From an uncultured Eubacterium sp. (lineage in GTDB: Bacteria; Bacillota; Clostridia; Lachnospirales; Lachnospiraceae): a stretch of DNA of 48,184 nt. Under the pieces are notes generated by a model. That model saw only the letters and a program-made list of their open reading frames with translations. It searched no databases and had not been told where the DNA came from. The stretch covers positions 1 through 48,184 of the forward strand of contig CAOKNO010000012.1 of NCBI GenBank assembly GCA_948470065.1. The letters are read 5' to 3'. The stretch's first letter is position 1. Each line of letters starts with the position of its first letter. Both the position numbers and the translations under genes were made by a program. This document shows, piece after piece, positions 1-6,575 of the stretch.

Positions 1-41
1 AGAAAGGATTATGTCAGGAAAAATTCAAAGGAGGGACAATT

Positions 42-545
42 ATGCATACGAAAACAATGGAAGGCCTTGCAGGGGCAAGTATGAATATGAAGTTACTGAA
101 TACGCCCTTCCGCGTCTATAAAGACGCAGAGCGAAGAGGTGATCTAACCGTTATGGAGCGGGCGATGGGATATGTCGGCGAATTTGCAGATAAAGCGGAG
201 GAATATCAGAAGAAAGCCGAAAAAGGAATGGAGGAGGATGCAAAGGAGGCAGGAGAAAAAGCGAAAACAGAACAGGAAGACGCCATCCAGAAACGTAAGG
301 AACAACGTGAGGAGATGGAAAAGAGGATAGCGGAAAGCCGAAATGGGGATACGGATACTGTCAGCATTAGCGAAGGTAGGAAGGCCGCATTGGACGGGAA
401 GGCTAATTCTGTTCAGACTGGTGCAGACAACGGAATATCTACAGGGGAAACAACGGATGCTATTAAGATGGAACCTGTAATCTATACGAAAACCGGGGAA
501 GTATCGAAATCGGAATCTGGCACAAATATTTCTGTTTCAGTATAG
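42..545 (+). CDS. Small charged coiled-coil protein of unknown function
   Basis: This encodes a 167-residue protein I do not recognise. Its start is supported by an AAGGAGGG ribosome binding site ending about nine bases before the ATG. Residues about 55-100 are extremely rich in Glu, Lys, Ala and Arg with heptad-like spacing, so they probably form a coiled coil. The C-terminal third is polar and rich in Thr, Ser and Gly, so it is likely disordered. No signal peptide or membrane segment is visible, so a cytoplasmic location is expected. It lies at the window edge ahead of a flagellin locus, and a motility-linked role is only a guess from position. It is a believable gene because of the strong ribosome binding site and continuous biased composition. 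Confidence 0.75.
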   Translation: MHTKTMEGLAGASMNMKLLNTPFRVYKDAERRGDLTVMERAMGYVGEFADKAEEYQKKAEKGMEEDAKEAGEKAKTEQEDAIQKRKEQREEMEKRIAESRNGDTDTVSISEGRKAALDGKANSVQTGADNGISTGETTDAIKMEPVIYTKTGEVSKSESGTNISVSV

Positions 546-662
546 ATGATGTCGCCGGGTCGTATGGTATATTTACGATGTTCCTTTGATGATAGCCATG
601 ATCATAAAGCTGTTCCTTTGGAGAAAGTTAAAACAGCAAAAGGAATGAGAAGAGGTAACTGT

Positions 663-1487
663 ATGGGAAGAAGCATAAAATGCAAACCAGGTCATTTGTG
701 CGTTGTAATATTTACGCTTTGTTTGTCTGTGAGGTTTGTAGAATACTTTCTGATCGAAACAGATAAAACGGCTATTGGAGAAAATGTGCTTCATAAAGTA
801 GTTGGGATTATCATATTGGCTTTGGTATTAAAAAGGGTAAATCTATCATGGAGCGATATTGGATTTCATAGAAACGGTTTTGTATGCGATATTTTGAAAG
901 GTTTGTTATTGGGATGCGTTTGCTTTGCGATTTCATATGGCCTGGAATTAGCAATTTTAACTCTGCAAGGCAATCCTGCACATTTAGAACTGTATATCAG
1001 CAGTTTTTCGTTAACCGGCTCTCAAATAAAAAATACGGATTTTGTTTTCTTTCTGTTATGCGTACTATTCAATATCGTCAATGTATGGATGGAGGAGGGC
1101 GTTTTTCGCGGTCTGTTCATAAAAACACTTTCCGAAACAAAGCCATTTATGCATGCGAATTATATTGCCGCATTTTTGTTTGGTGTCTGGCACATTGTAA
1201 TGCCCATCAGAAGCTGCATAAATGGCGAAATGTCGTTTGCGGCAACGCTTCTAATGGGTATCGGTTATATCATCCTTGCCGGGATTATGGGTATCAAATG
1301 GGGGCTTCTTTACCGCATAACAGGAAATCTATGGGCAGGGCTTGGCGACCATTTATTCAATAATACCATTGCTACAAACATGATACATGTCGTTTCGCTA
1401 AATGGCGTAGACGAGTTACAAATTGTCCGGATTATGGCTGCACAAATCTGCCAGATTTTCCCCAAAGGGCATACGGTAAAATCGTGA
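663..1487 (+). CDS. CPBP-family intramembrane metalloprotease, C-terminus possibly altered
   Basis: A 274-residue hydrophobic protein with about seven membrane segments and the CPBP (CAAX protease / bacteriocin-processing, Abi) signature. Motif 1 is the Glu-Glu pair followed by Arg in EEGVFRG, motif 2 is the Phe-x-x-x-His in FGVWHIV, and a third conserved His follows in GDHLFNN. Family members are membrane-embedded glutamate-dependent endopeptidases, often linked to peptide maturation or immunity. The open frame extends upstream to 546, but I choose 663 because an AGAGG site precedes that ATG and the upstream 39 residues are polar and unlike the family. The last residues, after the RIMAAQIC stretch, lie antisense to what looks like a decayed GyrI-like gene. 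The normal C-terminal helix may therefore have been replaced at a deletion junction. Confidence 0.85.
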   Translation: MGRSIKCKPGHLCVVIFTLCLSVRFVEYFLIETDKTAIGENVLHKVVGIIILALVLKRVNLSWSDIGFHRNGFVCDILKGLLLGCVCFAISYGLELAILTLQGNPAHLELYISSFSLTGSQIKNTDFVFFLLCVLFNIVNVWMEEGVFRGLFIKTLSETKPFMHANYIAAFLFGVWHIVMPIRSCINGEMSFAATLLMGIGYIILAGIMGIKWGLLYRITGNLWAGLGDHLFNNTIATNMIHVVSLNGVDELQIVRIMAAQICQIFPKGHTVKS

Positions 1488-1576
1488 AATTCATTTTGCG
1501 CCAGTATGGTCGCTAATGCCGGAGATTTTTTTGCTCCGTAAAATTCTTTCTCTTGTTTTTTCCATTCATATTTGAT
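1451..1576 (-). pseudogene. Remnant of a GyrI-like (SOUL/heme-binding-fold) domain protein
   Basis: Read on the minus strand from 1576, an open frame begins KYEWKKQEKEFYGAKKSPAL. This resembles the N-terminus of clostridial GyrI-like small-molecule-binding proteins. It is preceded by a good AAGGAGG site at 1584-1590. The expected ATG is ATC, and after about 25 residues the frame jumps to FTVCPLGKIW, which resembles a much later segment of that family. About 100 residues of the middle seem deleted. The tail overlaps the 3' end of the CPBP gene on the other strand. The identification rests on remembered family consensus and is tentative. Confidence 0.4.
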
Positions 1577-1616
1577 AAAAGCGCCTCCTTATGAATTATG
1601 ATAACAGAATACCACC

Positions 1617-1631
1617 TGACACCATATGTCA
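1617..1631. promoter_or_regulatory. Operator-like inverted repeat TGACA-N5-TGTCA
   Basis: A 15-bp dyad TGACA-CCATA-TGTCA lies about 30 bases upstream of the ribosome binding site of the decayed GyrI-like gene. Dyads of this kind often precede genes controlled by HTH/WYL-type regulators, which commonly travel with GyrI-like genes. It is probably a leftover operator. The rest of the 1488-1735 gap shows nothing else that I can interpret. Confidence 0.3.
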
Positions 1632-1743
1632 TGTTATGTATTTTTCTGACGTAAGGGCTAAATTATCTTTCATATTGTGACGCAAAGAATCAGATTCTAA
1701 ATTTTCAACATGATCCCCAAAAGAGAGCAGAAAGCTAAGCAAG

Positions 1744-1786
1744 GATGCAACACACTGTATAGTGTGTTGCATCCTTGCTTACAAAC
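1744..1786 (-). repeat. Left inverted repeat (IRL) of the candidate invertible element
   Basis: Positions 1744-1786, read on the minus strand, match 2591-2633 on the plus strand over 43 bp with one mismatch, including 37 consecutive identical bases. The site lies inside a perfect palindrome (1736-1781) of two 21-base arms around a 4-base centre GTAT. The non-palindromic centre gives the site a direction. No T-run follows either arm, so it is not a typical terminator. Confidence 0.85.
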
Positions 1787-1812
1787 TATGTATCGGAGTA
1801 AATTTTAAAAAC

Positions 1813-1841
1813 TTTACACTCATTTTAAATTTTTTTATAAT
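1813..1841 (+). promoter_or_regulatory. Sigma-A promoter of the recombinase gene
   Basis: TTTACA at 1813-1818 and a perfect TATAAT at 1836-1841 are separated by 17 bases. The predicted transcript starts near 1848 and has an AAAGGAGG site at 1873-1880 before the recombinase ATG. The promoter lies inside the inverted-repeat-bounded segment, so inversion would reverse its direction. In the present orientation it points through the recombinase towards csrA. Confidence 0.75.
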
Positions 1842-1889
1842 GATTCCGATTGTGAGTACAGCTTTCCAAAACAAAGGAGGATTAGAGTT

Positions 1890-2480
1890 ATGAACACAGC
1901 ACAGCCAATCAAAAATTGGGAAGATTTAGAACATTTTAAACGTTATTATGTCGATATTGAGCCAAATGTGAGAAATCACGTTTTACTGGCGATTGGGCTG
2001 AACACAGCATTACGTATTTCAGATCTTCTGGCTTTGCAATGGAAGGACGTTTATGATTTTTCCACAGATCAGATCCGTAACCATATCTGTTTGGTAGAGC
2101 AAAAAACAAAAAAGAAATCCAGTATTTTTGTGAATAAAAACATACGAAAGGCATTAGGCTGCTATAAACAGTATTTAGAAAACGGACAAGGCATTGCGCC
2201 AGAAAGACATCTCTTTTGCGGGCAGAATCAGGATGGAGGCCCGCTTTCAAGATCACAGGCATGGCGTATTGTAAAAAAGGCTGCAAAATACTATGGAATT
2301 GAAGGGGTTATAAGCCCCCATTCCATGAGGAAAACATTTGGATATCAGGCATGGAAGCATGGGGTGCCCCCCGCTATGCTGATGGAAGTATTCAACCACT
2401 CATCTTTTTGGGACACCAAACGTTATCTGGGTATTGGACAGGATGACAGGGACGAAGTATTTCGGACTATTTGTATTTAG
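1890..2480 (+). CDS. Short tyrosine recombinase, FimB/RecV-like DNA invertase
   Basis: A 196-residue catalytic-domain-type tyrosine recombinase, the size of FimB/FimE and Clostridioides RecV and lacking the larger N-terminal arm-binding domain of phage integrases. All catalytic residues are visible: Arg42 in the ALRISDLL helix, a Lys in the TKKKSS hairpin, His144 and Arg147 in HSMRKTFG, His170 in FNHSS, and the nucleophile Tyr179 in KRYLGI, nine residues after His170 as usual. The start is set by AAAGGAGG eight to nine bases upstream. It is enclosed by 43-bp inverted repeats and carries its own promoter, which is the arrangement of a self-contained invertible element. It sits immediately upstream of csrA and flagellin. 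The alternative, a decaying integrative-element integrase, is less likely given the repeats and the intact active site. Confidence 0.9.
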   Translation: MNTAQPIKNWEDLEHFKRYYVDIEPNVRNHVLLAIGLNTALRISDLLALQWKDVYDFSTDQIRNHICLVEQKTKKKSSIFVNKNIRKALGCYKQYLENGQGIAPERHLFCGQNQDGGPLSRSQAWRIVKKAAKYYGIEGVISPHSMRKTFGYQAWKHGVPPAMLMEVFNHSSFWDTKRYLGIGQDDRDEVFRTICI

Positions 2481-2590
2481 GAAAGAGGAAGCTGCTACAA
2501 TCATTATATCGTATCGGGCGGAAAGTGCAAAGCCTGTATAAAATTGACAGCCATGTGTCTTTTTGCATTCAAAAGGAGAAGCGGGAAGCA

Positions 2591-2633
2591 GTTTGTAAGC
2601 AAGGATGCAACACACTATACAGTGTGTCGCATC
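2591..2633 (+). repeat. Right inverted repeat (IRR) of the candidate invertible element
   Basis: This 43-bp copy is the inverted partner of 1744-1786 with one mismatch, at position 2628. Its centre is ATAC (2617-2620), the reverse complement of the GTAT centre in the left copy. The two sites therefore face each other, which predicts inversion and not excision. It can fold into an imperfect hairpin, but no T-run follows. Confidence 0.85.
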
Positions 2634-2730
2634 ATGAATCCGAAGGCGGCAGGATATATGTCCGGAGCATGAATCGGGAATTGCATGTACCTATTGTTAT
2701 GTGCAAGAAACAGGGAGGTCAGAACAGAAC

Positions 2731-3054
2731 ATGCTAAAACTTACGGTAAAAGCAGGGGAATACCTGCTGATAGGAAATGACGTCAAGGTAGTTTATACCG
2801 GGGGCAGCGGTGAGAATGCGCATATTCTGATAGACGCCCCGAAGTCCATGAACATAGTAAGGAGCAGCATACTGGAAAAATATGGGATGGCTGCTGATCC
2901 TGGCAATGAAGTGAAGCATCACAAGGACAGGGAGATTTCCCCGGAAGCACAACAGAAGATTAAGGCAATCCTGATGGCCGAGCAGAAACGGGCGAGAAGG
3001 GAGGAAGCAGCCAAATCGGCGGCGCAGAACCCTCTCCGCAGGTATGGAGGATGA
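2731..3054 (+). CDS. csrA: CsrA-family translational regulator with C-terminal extension
   Basis: A 107-residue protein whose first 52 residues follow the CsrA fold: MLKLTVKAGEYLLIGNDVKV at the start, then APKSMNIVRSSILEKY. These keep the Leu4 position, the GEYLLIG turn, the APK beta-hairpin and the RNA-contacting Arg of the VxR motif. CsrA dimers bind GGA motifs in hairpin loops and near Shine-Dalgarno sites. In Bacilli and Clostridia they repress flagellin translation, antagonised by FliW. The usual length is 60-75 residues; here a highly charged tail of about 55 residues rich in Lys, Arg, Glu and Ala is added. An upstream in-frame GTG at 2701 exists, but GGGAGG at 2713-2718 serves ATG 2731. 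No fliW lies in this window. The flagellin gene follows 141 bases downstream and has matching leader sites. Confidence 0.85.
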   Translation: MLKLTVKAGEYLLIGNDVKVVYTGGSGENAHILIDAPKSMNIVRSSILEKYGMAADPGNEVKHHKDREISPEAQQKIKAILMAEQKRARREEAAKSAAQNPLRRYGG

Positions 3055-3104
3055 TGGAATGCGGTATGAAGCCAAGGCTAACCTAGGGGTCTGGGCTTGA
3101 TATA

Positions 3105-3129
3105 TAAAGTAAGCAATATGCGCCGATAA
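3105..3129 (+). promoter_or_regulatory. Probable sigma-D (sigma-28) flagellin promoter
   Basis: A perfect GCCGATAA -10 element lies at 3122-3129, and TAAA lies at 3105-3108. The gap is 13 bases, a little shorter than the usual 15, although an overlapping TATA at 3103 would give 15. The -10 is also embedded in a small GCGCC/GGCGC hairpin (3120-3134). Transcription would begin around 3137. Confidence 0.65.
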
Positions 3130-3144
3130 GGCGCGCTGCCATAA

Positions 3145-3187
3145 CGCAAAAGGATTTGCGGATTAAAACATTGAAAAACAAGGAGGG
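3145..3187 (+). promoter_or_regulatory. Flagellin leader with two predicted CsrA-binding sites
   Basis: Site 1 is a perfect 6-bp hairpin, CGCAAA (3145-3150) and TTTGCG (3155-3160), with loop AGGA (3151-3154). Site 2 is ACAAGGAGG (3178-3186), matching the ACARGGA core and coinciding with the flagellin Shine-Dalgarno. GGA in a hairpin loop plus GGA on the ribosome binding site, about 30 bases apart, is the layout of the Bacillus subtilis hag leader. The csrA gene is directly upstream. Confidence 0.65.
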
Positions 3188-3195
3188 CAAATATT

Positions 3196-4287
3196 ATGGC
3201 AATGGTAGTACAGCACAATCTTACAGCAATGAATGCAAACAGGCAGTTGGGCATTACAACAAGCGGACAGTCAAAATCAACGGAGAAATTATCATCAGGT
3301 TACCAAATTAACCGTGCGGCAGACGATGCGGCAGGCCTGAAAATTTCTGAAAAAATGAGGAGCCAGATTCGCGGTTTGAACAGGGCGTCTACAAACGCAC
3401 AGGACGGCGTATCCCTGATTCAGACAGCAGAAGGCGCTTTGAATGAAGTTCACAGCATCTTACAGCGTATGAACGAGCTGGCAGTCCAGGGCGCGAACGA
3501 TACGAACCAGAATATCGACCGCGACGCTATCCAGCAGGAGTTAAACGCACTGACAGAAGAAATCGACCGTGTGGCTGATACAACCCAGTTTAACAAGCAG
3601 GGGCTGTTAAACGGCAACTTCACAGGGAAGAACCTTCAGGTAGGCGCGAATTCCAACCAGAAGATCACAATCAATATTGCGGCCATGAATGCGTCGGCAA
3701 TTGGATTAAAACAAGGATATACTGCAGCAACATCTGGATATTTTGCAACCAATGATGTTACGGAAAAAACAAAATTTACAGCGTCAGCAGACGTTCGTAC
3801 GTGTTTGAATCAGCGTGCATCTAAGAACTTTAATTCAAAGGATTATGTGAAAGTATCTACCGGATTTAGATCGCCAGCAGGAAATGTAGTGGCAAGCGCT
3901 GCTCTTAAGGCGTGCGTTGCCAATATGGCAGGCAAGACAGCTCAGGTATTCGTGGTTGCGTCAGCTGCTGCCGGCACAATTAGCAGGCCGGATGTAGGCG
4001 ATTATGCAAAGGCAAACGGAACCATTGACATGATTGCAAGGGCAATCAATAATGTTTCCAGCCAGCGATCTGCGCTTGGTGCATTACAGAACAGGTTAGA
4101 GCATACGATTGCGAACTTAGATAACGTAGCTGAGAATACCCAGGCAGCAGAATCCCGTATCCGTGATACAGATATGGCCTCTGAAATGGTTGAGTACAGC
4201 AAGAACCAGATCCTTGCTCAGGCAGGACAGTCCATGCTGGCTCAGGCGAACCAGTCAAATCAGGGCGTATTGTCCTTATTGCAGTAA
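3196..4287 (+). CDS. hag: Flagellin
   Basis: A 363-residue flagellin, the filament subunit exported through the flagellar type III apparatus and polymerised under the cap. The N-terminal D0/D1 region (about 1-145) begins MAMVVQHNLTAMNANRQLGI and contains LSSGYQINRAADDAAGL. The C-terminal D1/D0 region (about 265-363) ends NQGVLSLLQ. Between them is a short variable domain (about 150-265) rich in Ser, Thr and Ala that is the likely glycosylation surface. Residues near 90 read LQRMNELAVQGAN, the conserved D1 patch recognised by host TLR5. The start is set by AAGGAGGG with eight bases of spacing. Glycosylation genes follow at once, which suggests that the filament is modified. Expression is likely sigma-D driven and CsrA-controlled. 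Confidence 0.97.
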   Translation: MAMVVQHNLTAMNANRQLGITTSGQSKSTEKLSSGYQINRAADDAAGLKISEKMRSQIRGLNRASTNAQDGVSLIQTAEGALNEVHSILQRMNELAVQGANDTNQNIDRDAIQQELNALTEEIDRVADTTQFNKQGLLNGNFTGKNLQVGANSNQKITINIAAMNASAIGLKQGYTAATSGYFATNDVTEKTKFTASADVRTCLNQRASKNFNSKDYVKVSTGFRSPAGNVVASAALKACVANMAGKTAQVFVVASAAAGTISRPDVGDYAKANGTIDMIARAINNVSSQRSALGALQNRLEHTIANLDNVAENTQAAESRIRDTDMASEMVEYSKNQILAQAGQSMLAQANQSNQGVLSLLQ

Positions 4288-4308
4288 TTCTATTACGGAT
4301 AGTATTAG

Positions 4309-4340
4309 AAAGGGGAGCCGGTCCGTACCGGCTCCCTTTT
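4309..4340 (+). terminator. Rho-independent terminator after flagellin
   Basis: A 10-bp GC-rich stem, GGGAGCCGGT (4313-4322) with ACCGGCTCCC (4327-4336), and loop CCGT is followed by TTTT, with A residues in front. It lies 25 bases after the flagellin stop and separates flagellin from the glycosylation island. Some read-through is possible because the T-run is short. Confidence 0.85.
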
Positions 4341-4365
4341 CTGCCAAAAAAGGAGAAACGAAACG

Positions 4366-4677
4366 TTGGATTGGCAGATACAAATAGAAATAGTAAAAGA
4401 TATTTGTTTTTTGATTGAAAATGAAGAGGGATATCAGGAAAGGCTGGCAGGGTATTTTCCTGTTTTAACAGAAACAATAGAATATATTTTAAATTGCGCG
4501 CACAGCCCAGAGATTTCTTTCGTCGTCAATGAGCGGTTTGTAATACAGGTTTTAAATGACATTTTGTATGGGATGGAACATCAGGACTCTGTTTTTTTGC
4601 TGGATGTTTTACGGCATGGGCTGCTGGATCTGTATGAATATGGAAAAGACAGCCTGCAAAGCGGAGGTGCGGAATGA
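4366..4677 (+). CDS. Small protein of unknown function ahead of maf
   Basis: A 103-residue acidic, probably alpha-helical protein that I do not recognise. It appears to start with TTG at 4366, preceded by AAAAAAGGAG ten bases upstream; no ATG gives a better start. Its stop overlaps the next gene by four bases (ATGA), so it is translationally coupled to the Maf glycosyltransferase and probably belongs to the same process. No signal peptide or membrane helix is seen. By position it might be a partner or chaperone for flagellin or Maf, but that is a guess. Confidence 0.75.
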   Translation: MDWQIQIEIVKDICFLIENEEGYQERLAGYFPVLTETIEYILNCAHSPEISFVVNERFVIQVLNDILYGMEHQDSVFLLDVLRHGLLDLYEYGKDSLQSGGAE

Positions 4678-6575
4678 ATCGACTGGTTTTTGATAAAAAC
4701 ATAGAAATATTGGAGAAAAAATATCCTGCATGGGCGGAAATTCTGCAGAAGAACAGAAGGAAGAAAAAGGATTTTGATGTGGTAATAGAGACAAGCTACA
4801 CGGACGAGCCAATTATGAAAATAAATAATCAGGGAAGGGCGCTTTATCTCAATGGGAAATATGCGCCGTCGGCAGCCGCGGATGAATGGCTTCTCCGGCA
4901 GGGCGGTATCGATGAATTTGCTACGATTATTATTATTGGCATTTCCAATGGCGTCCATATCAAAAAGATTATGGAATCTGTACCAAAGACCGTAAATATT
5001 CTTGTTTATGAGCCTTCTTATGAGATTTTCCAGCGAGCTATGGAAGAGGTGGATTTATCTTTCATGTTCCATATGGATATTCCGGTCGGAGTTGTAGTGT
5101 CCGGAATCAATGATTTTGAAGTGGAAGGCTATTTTAGGCGCTTTATTTCCTATGACAATATGATTTTTTTGAAAATATATTTGTCAGGAAATTATAAAAA
5201 GCTGTTTCCAAAAGAAGTGGAAGGTTTTCTAAAAAAATTAAACAGCCATTTTAAAGATATCAAAGTCAACTGGAATACGACAGTCCGCTATACGGATGTA
5301 ACTACCGGCAATACGTTAAGTAACCTTCGGCATTTGTATGAGGGATATTCTATGGCGGAGCTGTTTCAAATATTGCCGGATGGCTTTCCGGTGATTGTCG
5401 TTTCTGCCGGCCCTTCTTTGGATAAGAATATATTGGATTTGAAAAAGGCTGTGGGGAAAGCCTGTATTATAGCTACGGATACCGCCATGAAGCCGCTGTT
5501 AAATGCGGGAATTATACCGGATCTGTTTGTAATTGTCGATGGGTTAAAGCCGGCGGAGCTTTTTGAACATAAAGATATTTCGAAAACAGCCATGGTGACA
5601 ATGACTGCCGTTTCGAAGGAACCGATGGCGCTGCATAAGGGAAGGAAGTTTTTCTATTATGGCGGTGCGCCTTTTGAAACGGAGCTGGTCCGCGCGGTGA
5701 GCGCCATAAAAGGGAGAGACGTAAACCTGCCTAATTTTCCCGGCGGGGGTTCCGTGGCGACATTTGCTTTTTGTACTGGTATGTATATGGGAGCGGAAAC
5801 TATTATCCTTGTAGGGCAGGATCTTGCCTTGGCGGGAAATAAAGTACATGCGGACGGAGCCTTTAAAGATGAGAAGGTTAAAATCGATATGGACAGCGGA
5901 GAATATTTAGAAGTTGAGGCAATAGACGGGGGAACAGTAGTTACCAGAATTGATTTTAAGCTTTATTTGGATTGGTTTGAGGAGGCTGTGAAAAAATGGC
6001 CTCATATTAAAGTGGTCGATGCGACAGAGGGCGGGGCATTAATCCATGGGGCTAAGAATATGTCCCTAAAAAATGCAATTAAAAAATACTGTGTCAAAGA
6101 ATACAATGTAAGATGGCATATTGCAAGGCTGCCAAAATTGTTTCAGACAAAGGAAGAAAAAGAATATGGGCTGAGATATTTTGAGGACAGCATAAACCGG
6201 ATGGAACAAGTAAAAAAAATGGCAAAAGAGGGAGTCAGGAATTATGATAAGATCCAAAAACTGACAAAGACCTGGTCTGGCAGCAGAAAACAACTTCAAA
6301 ATGCATATAAGAAGATAAAAAAAATCAATATTTTTATGGAAAACGATGAAGTGGCGTGTATGGTGACTGACAGCTTAAAAGGGATAGAATATACGCTGCG
6401 CCCGTCAATCTATAAAATAGAAAAAAATGAGTCTGACGAGATAGAAGAGATTGCAAAACAGGGGAAATTGATGCTGGAAGCAATTATGATCGGCGCGGAG
6501 GAAATCAAACAAATCTTAGAGGAAACACTTATGCCATATGTAGAGCGGCAGAAGGAGGCAAATAATGAAGAATGA
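4674..6575 (+). CDS. Motility accessory factor Maf (DUF115), flagellin nonulosonate transferase
   Basis: A 633-residue Maf-family protein. The central DUF115/MptE-like domain (about residues 200-430) contains FPVIVVSAGPSLDKN, then IIATDTAMKPLLNAGIIPDL and VIVDGLKP, the nucleotide-sugar-binding core of this family. Maf enzymes in Campylobacter, Aeromonas, Geobacillus and Clostridium transfer pseudaminic or legionaminic acid from CMP donors to Ser/Thr of flagellin. Terminal regions are alpha-helical and charged, as in other Maf proteins. It overlaps the upstream small gene by four bases and the downstream GT2 gene by eleven, so the three form one operon. It follows the flagellin gene, its presumed acceptor. 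Donor identity (Pse- or Leg-like) cannot be read from sequence. Confidence 0.9.
   Translation: MNRLVFDKNIEILEKKYPAWAEILQKNRRKKKDFDVVIETSYTDEPIMKINNQGRALYLNGKYAPSAAADEWLLRQGGIDEFATIIIIGISNGVHIKKIMESVPKTVNILVYEPSYEIFQRAMEEVDLSFMFHMDIPVGVVVSGINDFEVEGYFRRFISYDNMIFLKIYLSGNYKKLFPKEVEGFLKKLNSHFKDIKVNWNTTVRYTDVTTGNTLSNLRHLYEGYSMAELFQILPDGFPVIVVSAGPSLDKNILDLKKAVGKACIIATDTAMKPLLNAGIIPDLFVIVDGLKPAELFEHKDISKTAMVTMTAVSKEPMALHKGRKFFYYGGAPFETELVRAVSAIKGRDVNLPNFPGGGSVATFAFCTGMYMGAETIILVGQDLALAGNKVHADGAFKDEKVKIDMDSGEYLEVEAIDGGTVVTRIDFKLYLDWFEEAVKKWPHIKVVDATEGGALIHGAKNMSLKNAIKKYCVKEYNVRWHIARLPKLFQTKEEKEYGLRYFEDSINRMEQVKKMAKEGVRNYDKIQKLTKTWSGSRKQLQNAYKKIKKINIFMENDEVACMVTDSLKGIEYTLRPSIYKIEKNESDEIEEIAKQGKLMLEAIMIGAEEIKQILEETLMPYVERQKEANNEE

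Larger units (their letters stand above)
1736..2633. other. Candidate invertible DNA element (recombinase plus promoter between inverted repeats)
   Basis: The unit is IRL, outward-reading sigma-A promoter, tyrosine recombinase gene, IRR, about 0.9 kb in all. The repeats are long, nearly identical and oppositely oriented, with asymmetric centres. The stretch 2481-2590 between the stop codon and IRR holds no convincing gene. No clear promoter is visible between IRR and csrA, so in this orientation csrA may depend on read-through from the element. That dependency is inference. Confidence 0.65.

Noticed and set aside
884-1363. 159-residue frame inside the CPBP gene
   Set aside because: It is an alternative frame of a clear membrane protease gene with unnatural composition.
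1736-1781. Perfect palindrome read as a rho-independent terminator
   Set aside because: No T-run follows on either strand, and a nearly identical inverted copy lies beyond the recombinase gene, which fits recombination sites better.
2471-2737. 88-residue reading frame after the recombinase
   Set aside because: It has no good ribosome binding site, runs through the right inverted repeat and has no protein-like pattern.
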